16,559 nt of DNA from NCBI GenBank assembly GCA_964621265.1, contig CAZULQ010000040.1, positions 1 through 16,559 of the forward strand, given 5' to 3'. Source of the DNA: Porcipelethomonas sp964621265 (GTDB lineage Bacteria; Bacillota; Clostridia; Oscillospirales; Ruminococcaceae). A program made the position numbers and the translations under genes. Positions within the stretch are counted from its first letter, which is position 1, and every line of letters begins with the position of its first letter. Shown in pieces: positions 1 to 8,611 of the stretch. The notes beneath the pieces are model-generated. The model did not search any database. It was not told the DNA's origin and saw only the letters and a program-made list of their open reading frames with translations.

Positions 1-281
1 AACTCCTGCATGCATGGACGGTGCATACTTCGCAAATCAAATAAAGACACCCTTGCAAGCAGCTGTTTTATAAACGAAAATTTAAGCTTATGTAGCTTAC
101 AAAAAGCATTTTGCTATATGTTATAAGTAGGCATAGTCATGGGTTCAAAGAGCCTCAATGCGCTCACAAATTATGAGTTCTTGGCTTTTCTTTGCTTCTT
201 TCTTTTCGTAGAAAAGCAAAGAAGTGCATTTCTTTGTAACTTTCTTTGTGCAGACAAAGAAAGTTAGAAGTGACCGCACCT
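1..281. other. gene-free left end of window
   Basis: No convincing reading frame, RNA gene or mobile element is visible here. The first 180 bases are AT-rich and unremarkable. From about 181 the strand becomes a run of pyrimidine-rich then purine-rich blocks that fold into two hairpins, listed separately. The start of the window may be the tail of an intergenic region of an unseen upstream gene. Confidence 0.6.
195..265. repeat. pair of adjacent CTTT-rich inverted repeats
   Basis: Two hairpins sit side by side. The first pairs 195-207 with 211-224, with one bulged C at 217 and a GTA loop. The second pairs 238-249 (AACTTTCTTTGT) perfectly with 254-265 (ACAAAGAAAGTT) around a GCAG loop, 12 base pairs. 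A second copy of TTTCTTTGT at 229-237 could compete for the same right arm. Neither hairpin is followed by a T-run on the plus strand, so they do not look like ordinary terminators. I infer a dispersed intergenic repeat of the host genome; only a genome-wide search would show that. Confidence 0.7.
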
Positions 282-310
282 TTGCATTTATGCACATTAT
301 ATGCTATAAT
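282..310 (+). promoter_or_regulatory. sigma-A type promoter for addB
   Basis: A -35 box TTGCAT (282-287) is separated by 17 bases from a perfect -10 box TATAAT (305-310). Transcription would start near 317, leaving a leader of about 85 bases before the addB start. A near-perfect dyad (308-327) overlaps the end of the -10 box and the predicted start point. Confidence 0.8.
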
Positions 311-327
311 AAACACACGTGTTTATT
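308..327. promoter_or_regulatory. inverted repeat over the addB transcription start
   Basis: AATAAACAC (308-316) and GTGTTTATT (319-327) are exact reverse complements separated by two bases. The dyad overlaps the last three bases of the -10 box and the predicted +1. This is where a repressor operator would sit, but the sequence does not resemble the Firmicute LexA box as I know it. It could be chance in AT-rich DNA. Confidence 0.4.
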
Positions 328-402
328 ATTTATCTTAATGCCTTAAGGGGATACAAAAGCCCTCTGAATATCGGGCAATTACATTAAAAAGGAGGAACAG
401 TC

Positions 403-3400
403 TTGCTGAAATTCATACTCGGCGGTGCGGGATGCGGAAAATCAACACTGCTTACAGAAAGAATAAATGAAATCGCAGACGGTGACAAAAAGGTTATCGT
501 TATTGTTCCTGAACAGTTTTCATTCGACTCGGATAAAAAGCTTTATGAAAAGCTCGGATGCATGCGTTTCAACAGAATACTCTCAATGAGTTTCACATCA
601 ATTACAAAGGAAATATTTGAAAAATACGGCAGCCGCTCGGGCGAATATGCCGAGGACATGGACAAGCTTATTATAATGAAGAAAACACTCGATAAGCTTG
701 ATTTGGAAAAACAGCTCCGCTTTTTCAGCCGTCAGGTGCAAAGACCCGACTTTGTTTCCGAAGCACTTGGTGTCATAACGGAATTCCGACAGAGCGGTGT
801 GTCGGCGGATGATTTCGCATCAAAAATGTCGTCGGCGGACGTTACTCTTTCAGACAAGATTTCTGACCTCTCGCTTATATACTACACCTATGATGCACTG
901 CTCAGGGAAAGCGGATTAAAGGATAATCTTGCCGATATTTCAGAGGCGGCGGCTATTGCCGAAATGAACTCGTTCTTTGAAAATACTGCCGTTTTCTTTG
1001 ATGAATTTGAAAGCTTTACAAGCGATGAATATCAGCTGATTGAAGCAATTATCGCACAGGCTGATGAAGTTACGCTCTCGCTGCGTCTCGACAGCCCTGA
1101 AAACTCAGGTAACAACATTTTTGAGTCAGCGAAAAATACATGGAGAAAGTTTTACAGCTGTGCAAAAAAATACAACTGTGAAATCGAAAGCGTAACCCTT
1201 GACAAGCCTCTCAAATACAAAAACGCTGACCTTGCACACTTAAATTTTAACATACTGCGTCCTGTAAGACAGCGATTCGGAGAAACGGAAAGTATCAGAG
1301 TTGCCGAGTGTACAGACATGTACGAAGAGGCTGACTGGATTTGCTCGGAAATACGCCGCATGGTACAGGAAAAAGGCTATCGCTACAAGGACATTGCGGT
1401 TATGTCGAGAAATCTTTCGCAGTACGTTCACATTTTTGAGGCGGCATTTGAAAAATACGAAATACCATTCCACATGGATGTGAAAAAGAGCGTTATGCAT
1501 ACTTCTGTTATGCAGTATGTTTCAGCGGTTGTGGAAATAATCGCCGAAAAGAAGTTTTCATCCGACATGATTTTCAAGTATGCAAAAACGCACCTCTGCG
1601 GCGTTTCGTTTGAACGCATTTCAGACCTTGAAAACTACTGCTTTGAATGGAATATTGACGGCAAACTGTGGGAACAGCCCTTTGAAAGCGGACTTGACGA
1701 ACACCCCTTTGCCGAACAGACACGAAAGGAAATTATTGCGCCTCTGACTGTACTTCGCAAAAAGTGCAGAAACAAATCCGGAAGAGAAATCTGCATTGCG
1801 CTTTATAAGTTTCTGAGCGATATGGAAATCCCGAAAAAAGTCGGCGGAATAATTAACGAATTTCTGCAAAACAAGGAGGAATTCTTAGCGAAGGAGTTTC
1901 GCAGAATATGGGATATTTTCACGAATATTCTTGACACTCTCGCTGACTCCGCAGGCGAAATCTCACTTCCTGTTTTCCGTGACCTGTTTCTTATGATGCT
2001 AAGGCAGATCACATATTCTGTACCGCCTCAGACGCTTGATGGAGTTAAGATATCTCCTGCCGAAACTGCCCGTCCCGACAATCCGAAGATTGTTTTTGTG
2101 GCAGGTGTTAATGAGGGGAAGTTTCCGCCGGATATACACCAGGCGGGAATTTTAACCCAGAAGGACAGAGAGCTTTTTGAGGCGTCCGGCATAAGCATAT
2201 CCCGAAAAAATGAGGAGCTTATCTCCGACGAAAGCCTTATTGTATACAAAACGCTGACTCATGCCTGTGACAGACTTTACATTACATATCCTCTGTCGGA
2301 TACCTCTGGCACAAATCTTTTTCCGTCTTCTTTCTTAAAACAGCTTTATCAGATGTTTGAAAATCTCACTCCCGAAATTGCAAAAAGGCGCAGTCTTATC
2401 GACTACTGCCCGACTCCGAAAGCAGCATATTCAAACCTTGTAAGATACTTCGGGGAAAGCACTCCCGAAACTGAAAGCTTAAGACAGGTGCTTTCTGAAA
2501 TCCCTGAATACAAGGCAAAGCTTGACTATCTTGAAGCGGCGTGTGCGGACAAGTCCTTTTCGGTAAGCGACAGCAGTATCATGCGTGAGCTTTTTACTGA
2601 CAGGCTTTATCTTTCAGCTACTCAGCTTGATGAGTACAATTCCTGTCATTTCAAATATTTCTGCAACAAGGGGCTCAGACTCCGTGCGAGAAAAAAACGT
2701 GCTGTTGACAAGCTTGGAAGAGGTAATCTCACTCACATGTGTCTTGAAAAAATACTTTCATCATGTGAAACAAAGGAGGATTTTGAACAGCTTGACACTG
2801 TCCGTATCCGTGAAATTATTGAGGAGTGCAGTAAGGAATTTTTGAGCGAGACACTCGGCGCAGAAAACTCAAAGACGCCGTCCGTTATTGCGGCGGTTGA
2901 ATCAGTCTGCGACAATATCACAGATGTTGTAAGGCATCTTCAGAAGGAGCTTGCGCAGTCGCTTTTCCGTCCTGCGGCATTCGAGCTTGACATAAGCGAG
3001 GGTAACGACAAGCCTGTCCTCAAAGCCGACAACGGAGTTGAAATTTATCTTAAAGGCGTTGTTGACCGTGTTGACGTGTACGAAGAGGACGGCAAAAAAT
3101 ATCTTCGTGTAATCGACTACAAAACGGGCAGTAAAAAAATCAACCTTGCCTCACTTTATTACGGTCTTGACCTGCAGATGCTTCTGTATCTTTTCAGTCT
3201 CACCGACAAAAACAACAGGTTTTCAGAACACGAGCCTGCCGGTGTACTCTATATGTCAGCAAGCGGTGCGGGGTGTAAGGACAGAGAAAGCAAAGTCTCC
3301 TATGACGACTTCATGGACGCTCACTACAAAATGAACGGACTGCTTTTAAAGGACAGACTTGTGCTTGAGGCTATGGAAAAGGACATAAGGGGTGTCTATA

Positions 3401-3729
3401 TTCCCGCAAAGGTCACGTCCAAGGACAAGGGCGACGGAAAGCTGCTTCTTGACAAGCGTGCGTCGCTTTGCATGACAAAAAAGAATTTTGAGAAACTCAG
3501 CGGACATATTGACGACGTAATGCTTAAAATGTGCGATGAGCTTTACAGTGGAAAAATTGAGGCAGAGCCGTATATATCAGCCACGACAAACCCCTGTGGT
3601 TTCTGCGACTACGGCGGAATATGCGGAAATGCTGACGCTGAAACAAGGCGAACCGCTGAGGCTGACGCCAAAGACAAAATGATGGAACTGTTAGGAGGCG
3701 ATGATGACGATGAACAGATGGACACCTGA
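403..3729 (+). CDS. addB: AddB, ATP-dependent helicase/nuclease subunit B
   Basis: This is the AddB subunit of the AddAB helicase-nuclease, which resects DNA double-strand breaks and loads recombination, the Firmicute counterpart of RecBCD. The start is TTG at 403, because AGGAGG lies just upstream (about 390-395) and the protein then begins directly with a Walker A motif (G7 to T15, GGAGCGKST). The RecB-like nuclease domain is complete: H778, D888, D905-Y906-K907 and Q925. The iron-sulfur cluster cysteines expected of AddB are present: C748 (in SCHFKYF) and C1065, C1068, C1074 (CGFCDYGGIC). At 1108 residues it is close to the usual 1150-1170 (Bacillus subtilis about 1166). The 3' end overlaps the addA start, so the two are probably translationally coupled. 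I see no frameshift or missing catalytic residue. Confidence 0.97.
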   Translation: MLKFILGGAGCGKSTLLTERINEIADGDKKVIVIVPEQFSFDSDKKLYEKLGCMRFNRILSMSFTSITKEIFEKYGSRSGEYAEDMDKLIIMKKTLDKLDLEKQLRFFSRQVQRPDFVSEALGVITEFRQSGVSADDFASKMSSADVTLSDKISDLSLIYYTYDALLRESGLKDNLADISEAAAIAEMNSFFENTAVFFDEFESFTSDEYQLIEAIIAQADEVTLSLRLDSPENSGNNIFESAKNTWRKFYSCAKKYNCEIESVTLDKPLKYKNADLAHLNFNILRPVRQRFGETESIRVAECTDMYEEADWICSEIRRMVQEKGYRYKDIAVMSRNLSQYVHIFEAAFEKYEIPFHMDVKKSVMHTSVMQYVSAVVEIIAEKKFSSDMIFKYAKTHLCGVSFERISDLENYCFEWNIDGKLWEQPFESGLDEHPFAEQTRKEIIAPLTVLRKKCRNKSGREICIALYKFLSDMEIPKKVGGIINEFLQNKEEFLAKEFRRIWDIFTNILDTLADSAGEISLPVFRDLFLMMLRQITYSVPPQTLDGVKISPAETARPDNPKIVFVAGVNEGKFPPDIHQAGILTQKDRELFEASGISISRKNEELISDESLIVYKTLTHACDRLYITYPLSDTSGTNLFPSSFLKQLYQMFENLTPEIAKRRSLIDYCPTPKAAYSNLVRYFGESTPETESLRQVLSEIPEYKAKLDYLEAACADKSFSVSDSSIMRELFTDRLYLSATQLDEYNSCHFKYFCNKGLRLRARKKRAVDKLGRGNLTHMCLEKILSSCETKEDFEQLDTVRIREIIEECSKEFLSETLGAENSKTPSVIAAVESVCDNITDVVRHLQKELAQSLFRPAAFELDISEGNDKPVLKADNGVEIYLKGVVDRVDVYEEDGKKYLRVIDYKTGSKKINLASLYYGLDLQMLLYLFSLTDKNNRFSEHEPAGVLYMSASGAGCKDRESKVSYDDFMDAHYKMNGLLLKDRLVLEAMEKDIRGVYIPAKVTSKDKGDGKLLLDKRASLCMTKKNFEKLSGHIDDVMLKMCDELYSGKIEAEPYISATTNPCGFCDYGGICGNADAETRRTAEADAKDKMMELLGGDDDDEQMDT

Positions 3730-6700
3730 ACAGAAAACGGCGATTGAAGCCAGAGACTGCTCACTTATAGTATCTGCGGCGGCAGGAAGCGGCAAAACCT
3801 CCGTACTCGTTGAGCGTCTTATAAGAATTATTGCGGACAGCGAAAACAGAGTGCCCGTTGAAAAAATGATAATCGCAACCTTTACAAAGGATGCCGCCGC
3901 TGAAATGAAACAGCGCCTTGCAATGTCGCTGTCAGCGCTTATTGAAAACAGTCCTGACAATGCGTGGCTGACACGTCAGAGTGCAATGCTCAGCTGTGCC
4001 CATATTTCAACAATTTCGTCCTTTTGCATCGATCTTCTGCGCTCGAATATAAGTCAGCTGCCGTTTTCGGGCAGTTTCAGAATCTTAGACGAAGCCGAAG
4101 AAAAAACTCTCAGGGCAACTGCTTTTCAGAAAGCCTCGGACTATTTTTACAGCGAACGCATAAACGACATGAAAACCCTCAGAGACAATTTCTGCGATGA
4201 TGACGACGCTCCGCTTGAACGCATGATTTACAGTCTCTATAAATGCGTTTCATCTGTGCCGTTTTTTGAAAAGTGGATTGACGGCGCAAAGGAGAAATTC
4301 ACAACTGATATTTACAGAAATCTCTATATCGGACTTATGCGTACTGATGTTTTGCTTGCCATCAGAATTACTTCCTCTGCTTTAAGATATACACAGATGC
4401 TCGACTTTGAACCCGTCACAGACATAGTTGCACCTGAGTGCGAAGCGTTTGCTGCTGCGGTTGAACATTTTATAAAAAAAGACTACAACAGCTTTGCTGT
4501 AAAGCTTATGGGGATTGACTTTGTCAAATTTTCACGTCACACAAAGGGTGTTGACCCGGAGCTCAAAGCAAAAGTCAAGGAATACCGTGACAGCTACATT
4601 GCGGTTATAAAGTCGCTGAAAGCCAGATGCTCTGCGCTTGTGCAAAGTGAGGCGGACAAGCTTGCAGGACAGGAAATTCTGCGTCTTGCAACTGATTTTC
4701 TCGCAATCTTTTCAAAGGAGCTTTTAGCCGAAAAGCATCGTCTTAATGCAATCGGTTTTGACGATACCGAGCGACTGGCGCTCGGACTTCTGACGGAAGA
4801 AAACGAAAACGGCGAAATGGTAAAATCGGCTCTTGCAAACGAGCTTTCGGACTATTACGAGCTTATCATGATTGACGAATTCCAGGACTCAAACAACCGT
4901 CAGGACATGATTTTCAGACTTCTTTCAAAAGGCGGTACGCCTGAAAAATACGGCTCAAATCTTTTCTTTGTAGGAGATGTAAAACAGGCGATTTACAAAT
5001 TCCGTCTTGCAAACCCCGATAATTTCATAAACGCAATGAAGGAAGCTGTCCCCTATGAAAAGGGGAATGATGATGTTTCATACATAAGACTCAGCCGCAA
5101 TTTCAGAAGCTCGGCTGAAGTCATAACACTTACAAACTATATTTTCAGCTGTATCATGACGCCCGAATGCGGAGATGTTGACTACAACGAAGATGAGTAC
5201 TTGTACCAGGGGGCGCAGTTCTGCGACGGGCAGAGAGCGCCTGTTGTCATGCTCATAGACAGGTCTGACAAAACGACGGAAAATATCGAGGCGAAGTGCG
5301 TTGCCGCAAAAATTGCGGAAATGATAAAATCTGGATATCCCGTTTCAACGGGAAAGGACAGCTCACGTCCTTGTGAACCAAGAGACTTTGCAATACTGCT
5401 GAGAAAAAACAAGAACATAAACCTCTATGCAAAGGAGCTTGAAGCGTTCGGAATACCTGCAACAGGAACTGCAGAAAGCGGATATCTCAAAGCAAGAGAA
5501 ACAACGATACTCATAAATCTTCTGAGAGTTGTCGATAATCCTTTGCTTGACACACCGCTTATGTCGGTTATGCTGTCGCCGATGTGCATGTTTACGGCGG
5601 ACGATGCAGCAAGAATACGCCTTATCAATAAAAAGGCGACAATATACTCAAACCTTTGCACAGGTCTCGGACTTCAGGGCGGAGAGCCTTTGCTCTCGGG
5701 CGAGCTTTTCACGAAAGCAAAACTGCTCCACAGCCTTATAACAGAGCTGAGACTGTTTCTGAGTACATGCACGCTTACAGAGCTTATCAGAAAAATCTAT
5801 GACAGGACGGATTTCCTTTCCGTTATGCAGCTTTTTGATGACGCTGAGCGTAAAAAAGCAAATCTGCGTCTTATGCTCGAGTATGCAGGCAGCTATGAGA
5901 AAAATTCAGACGGCGGTCTTTCGGGCTTTATCAGATACATCGACCGTGTCACAGACTCGGGCGGAGATTTCATGACAGGTGCGTCCACGGGCGGCACTCA
6001 GAATGCTGTTTTCGTGTCCTCGATGCATAAGTCAAAGGGACTTGAATTCCCGTTTGTATTTATTGCAGAGTCTCATACTGAATTTATGCACGACTCAAAG
6101 AAAAACGATCTTTTCCAGTTTTCCTATGACATGGGACTTGGCTTCAGAATGCGTGACATGGAAAAACGTGAAAGCTATTCGACAATACAGTATGATGCAC
6201 TTGCTGAGAAAAACAGGATTGATACTGTCGGTGAGGAAATGCGACTTCTCTATGTTGCACTTACAAGAGCAAAGGAGCGAATTTTCATAACGCTCGACAA
6301 AAGCGAAAGTGCCATAAAGAGAGCACAGGGCTTTGCTGAGGAAATTTATTCCTCAGAGGGCATAACGCCTTATCTTGCGGCGTCTGTAAAATCTATGTCC
6401 GACTGGCTTTATATGTGCCTATTGTCTCACAGCAAATCCGCTCAGCTTCGTGAGGACTTTGAAATTTATGAAAGCTTCCGCTATGACAACGATTTTGAAA
6501 TTCAGTATATTCACTGTGAAGCACCATACGATGCAGAAGAAAAATTTATTGAGCCTGCCGCCGAAAGAGCGGAGGCTGACAGCGCTCTTACAGAAAAGCT
6601 TCACGACATGTTCTCATTTGACTATGACACTTCTCTTTCCTCACTCACAGCAAAGCTTGCAGTTTCGGATATTTCAAAGGGAGAATCCGACTTCGGCTCA

Positions 6701-7249
6701 ATACTGCGCCGACCAGAATTTGCAAGGGAGGAAAAGGGGCTTACGCCTGCTGAAAAGGGCACGGCACTTCATAAGTTTCTGCAGTTTGCGGATTTCGCTG
6801 TGCTGAGTGACAACCCGTCGTCTGAGCTTCAGAGGCTTTATGATACGGGTTATCTTTCAAAGCGTCAGATGGAGGCAATAAATCTCTCCGACGTTGAGGC
6901 ATTCACCGGTTCTGAGGTATTTAAAATGGTGAAGGAATGCAAGGCAGTACACCGTGAAAAGAAATTCTTAATACGCATTGACGACCTGGAGCTTTCTGAC
7001 ACTCTCGGTGAGGAATACAGGAACACGTCGGGCGTTGTGGCAGGTATTATTGATATGGTACTTGAATTTGACGACCATCTTGTGCTTATAGACTACAAGA
7101 CGGACAGAATTTCGGATATATCAGAGCTTGCTGTGCGTTACAGCAGTCAGCTTGACCTTTACAGGCGCACTCTTGCCCGAACAGAAACCAAGCCCGTTTC
7201 AAAAACTCTTATTTATTCTTTCCATAAAAAAGCTGAAATTGAGGTTTAA
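3704..7249 (+). CDS. addA: AddA, ATP-dependent helicase/nuclease subunit A
   Basis: This is the UvrD/Rep-type (SF1A) 3'-5' helicase plus nuclease subunit that pairs with AddB. Three in-frame ATGs lie at 3701, 3704 and 3710; AGGAGG at 3693-3698 leaves 5 bases before 3704 and 11 before 3710, so 3704 or 3710 is more likely than 3701. Residue numbers here count from 3701. Helicase motifs in order: Q motif WTPEQ (7-11), Walker A AAAGSGKT (26-33), Walker B IDEFQD (D392, E393), motif III VGDVKQAIYKFR (G425, D426), motif IV RLSRNFRSS, motif V MHKSKGLE (775-782), motif VI LLYVALTRAKER (T855-R856). The C-terminal RecB-family nuclease has H1024, D1118 and D1131-Y1132-K1133, followed by QLDLY. The length, about 1180 residues, is slightly short of B. 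subtilis AddA (about 1230). It overlaps the end of addB by about 26 bases. Confidence 0.97.
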   Translation: MTMNRWTPEQKTAIEARDCSLIVSAAAGSGKTSVLVERLIRIIADSENRVPVEKMIIATFTKDAAAEMKQRLAMSLSALIENSPDNAWLTRQSAMLSCAHISTISSFCIDLLRSNISQLPFSGSFRILDEAEEKTLRATAFQKASDYFYSERINDMKTLRDNFCDDDDAPLERMIYSLYKCVSSVPFFEKWIDGAKEKFTTDIYRNLYIGLMRTDVLLAIRITSSALRYTQMLDFEPVTDIVAPECEAFAAAVEHFIKKDYNSFAVKLMGIDFVKFSRHTKGVDPELKAKVKEYRDSYIAVIKSLKARCSALVQSEADKLAGQEILRLATDFLAIFSKELLAEKHRLNAIGFDDTERLALGLLTEENENGEMVKSALANELSDYYELIMIDEFQDSNNRQDMIFRLLSKGGTPEKYGSNLFFVGDVKQAIYKFRLANPDNFINAMKEAVPYEKGNDDVSYIRLSRNFRSSAEVITLTNYIFSCIMTPECGDVDYNEDEYLYQGAQFCDGQRAPVVMLIDRSDKTTENIEAKCVAAKIAEMIKSGYPVSTGKDSSRPCEPRDFAILLRKNKNINLYAKELEAFGIPATGTAESGYLKARETTILINLLRVVDNPLLDTPLMSVMLSPMCMFTADDAARIRLINKKATIYSNLCTGLGLQGGEPLLSGELFTKAKLLHSLITELRLFLSTCTLTELIRKIYDRTDFLSVMQLFDDAERKKANLRLMLEYAGSYEKNSDGGLSGFIRYIDRVTDSGGDFMTGASTGGTQNAVFVSSMHKSKGLEFPFVFIAESHTEFMHDSKKNDLFQFSYDMGLGFRMRDMEKRESYSTIQYDALAEKNRIDTVGEEMRLLYVALTRAKERIFITLDKSESAIKRAQGFAEEIYSSEGITPYLAASVKSMSDWLYMCLLSHSKSAQLREDFEIYESFRYDNDFEIQYIHCEAPYDAEEKFIEPAAERAEADSALTEKLHDMFSFDYDTSLSSLTAKLAVSDISKGESDFGSILRRPEFAREEKGLTPAEKGTALHKFLQFADFAVLSDNPSSELQRLYDTGYLSKRQMEAINLSDVEAFTGSEVFKMVKECKAVHREKKFLIRIDDLELSDTLGEEYRNTSGVVAGIIDMVLEFDDHLVLIDYKTDRISDISELAVRYSSQLDLYRRTLARTETKPVSKTLIYSFHKKAEIEV

Positions 7250-7282
7250 TTTCTGAAATCTATGGAATTTATTATAAAGATG

Positions 7283-7291
7283 TGTTATAAT
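7283..7291 (+). promoter_or_regulatory. extended -10 promoter upstream of yfmF
   Basis: TG-T-TATAAT (TG at 7283-7284, TATAAT at 7286-7291) is an extended -10 element. The -35 region about 17 bases upstream (TGGAAT at 7263-7268) is a poor match, which an extended -10 can tolerate. It would start the peptidase-lgt-folD transcript about 40 bases before the yfmF start, making that group independent of addBA. Confidence 0.65.
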
Positions 7292-7338
7292 AGTAGGAGT
7301 AATGCTTTATACGCAAATATGAAAGGAGTTGTAAAAAA

Positions 7339-8610
7339 ATGGCTCAGTATTCAAGAAAAACTCTTGATGGTGGCATAGGCTACACCAATATTATTGACCC
7401 TAAATTCAAAACCCAGCATATTCAGATTACTTTTCTGACAAGGCTTAAGGAAGAAACCGTTTCCGAAAACGCAATGGCAGCGGGAATTATCGGCTCTTCA
7501 AACAGCAAATACAAGAACATAAGCGAAATCACCGCAAAGCTTAATTCGCTTTACGGCGCAAACATAAATATTAGCATTTCAAAGGCGTCTGATATTCAGA
7601 AGCTTTGCGTGGGCGTCAGCTCAATATGCAATAAATACGCTCTTGAAAATGAGGACATAAGCTCGGAGGTTGTAAACATTCTCCTTGACTGTCTCTTCTC
7701 GCCGAACGTTGTAACCAATGCAAACGGCGAAACCGAATTTTCAGCAGAGCCTTTTGACTTCAGAAAAAAAGACCTCATTGACTCAATTGACGCTGAAATC
7801 AACAACAAGCGCGGATATGCAGTTATGCAGGCAATGAAGTCTGTATACAAGGGCGAGGACATTGCAAATTCGTCCTACGGCACAAAGGAAACAGCAAAGG
7901 CTGTTACACCTGCATCGGCATATAAGGCTTATCAGAATCTGCTCAGAACCGCACCTGTTGAGATTTACTATGTGGGACCTGAGGAAAATCCGTCAGCTGA
8001 AAAAATGCTGAGCGATGCTTTCGCTGAAATCGAAAGAGAGCCTGTTAATGTAAGCTTCAAGAACCCGAGTGTTTTAAAGAGTGAAGTATGCAGGGCGGAA
8101 GAAAAGCTCGACGTAAATCAGTGCAAGATGGTTTTGGCGTTCAAGTCGGATTCTGATGATATTGATGCGCTCCGCCTTATGAACGTAATCTACGGCGGAA
8201 CACCATTTTCAAAATTATTCCTCAATGTCCGTGAAAAGATGAGCCTTTGCTATTACTGCGCAGGCAACTTCAACCGCTTCAAGAAAACAGTTCTTGTTGA
8301 CTGCGGCGTTGAAGAGGAAAATATCGAAAAGGCTGAAAAGGAAATCATAAATCAGCTTGAGGAAATTAAAAAAGGTAATTTCACAGACGAAGAAATAAAC
8401 AATTCCGTTTTATATCTTGCGAACACATTCAAGGGAATCGGCGACACAACCTCTTCTTATATCAACTGGTATTTCAACTGCTATTCAACAGATGAAATGA
8501 CAACTCCTGAGGAGGAAGCTGAAAAGTTCACAAAAATTTCAAGAGAACGTATCATAGAAGCGGCAAAATCTGTAAAGCTTGATACTGTTTATGTGATGAG
8601 AGGTGAGTAA
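7339..8610 (+). CDS. yfmF: M16-family peptidase-like protein, YfmF type (no zinc motif)
   Basis: A 423-residue protein with the two-domain shape of M16 (pitrilysin/processing-peptidase) family members. It lacks the inverted zinc motif HxxEH: the place where it would lie, around residues 42-75, instead reads like the non-catalytic partner subunits, with SNSKYKNISEIT and then LNSLYGANINISI. Family knowledge: Firmicutes commonly encode two adjacent M16 genes, an inactive-looking YfmF-type and an HxxEH-bearing YfmH-type, and current naming links them to the 5-aminopentanol modification of elongation factor P in Bacillus. No efp gene or modification partner is in this window, so that role is untested here. 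AAGGAG at 7323-7328 supports the ATG at 7339. It abuts the next gene and is presumably its heterodimer partner. Confidence 0.88.
   Translation: MAQYSRKTLDGGIGYTNIIDPKFKTQHIQITFLTRLKEETVSENAMAAGIIGSSNSKYKNISEITAKLNSLYGANINISISKASDIQKLCVGVSSICNKYALENEDISSEVVNILLDCLFSPNVVTNANGETEFSAEPFDFRKKDLIDSIDAEINNKRGYAVMQAMKSVYKGEDIANSSYGTKETAKAVTPASAYKAYQNLLRTAPVEIYYVGPEENPSAEKMLSDAFAEIEREPVNVSFKNPSVLKSEVCRAEEKLDVNQCKMVLAFKSDSDDIDALRLMNVIYGGTPFSKLFLNVREKMSLCYYCAGNFNRFKKTVLVDCGVEEENIEKAEKEIINQLEEIKKGNFTDEEINNSVLYLANTFKGIGDTTSSYINWYFNCYSTDEMTTPEEEAEKFTKISRERIIEAAKSVKLDTVYVMRGE
8601..8606 (+). promoter_or_regulatory. ribosome binding site deciding the yfmH start
   Basis: AGGTGA, within GAGAGGTGAG (8598-8607), matches the anti-SD sequence and lies 5 bases before ATG 8612. 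The alternative GTG at 8603 would sit inside this site, so 8612 is chosen. The site is still within the last codons of yfmF. Confidence 0.75.
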
Positions 8611-8611
8611 A

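Noticed and set aside
6450..6806. 118-residue plus-strand frame inside addA
   Set aside because: Overlaps the conserved addA coding frame, with no RBS or family resemblance.
7250..7282. Terminator between addA and yfmF
   Set aside because: No stem of useful length with a T-run is present after the addA stop; read-through into the next operon is possible.
8603..8611. GTG at 8603 as start of the second peptidase gene
   Set aside because: It lies inside the ribosome binding site that serves ATG 8612.
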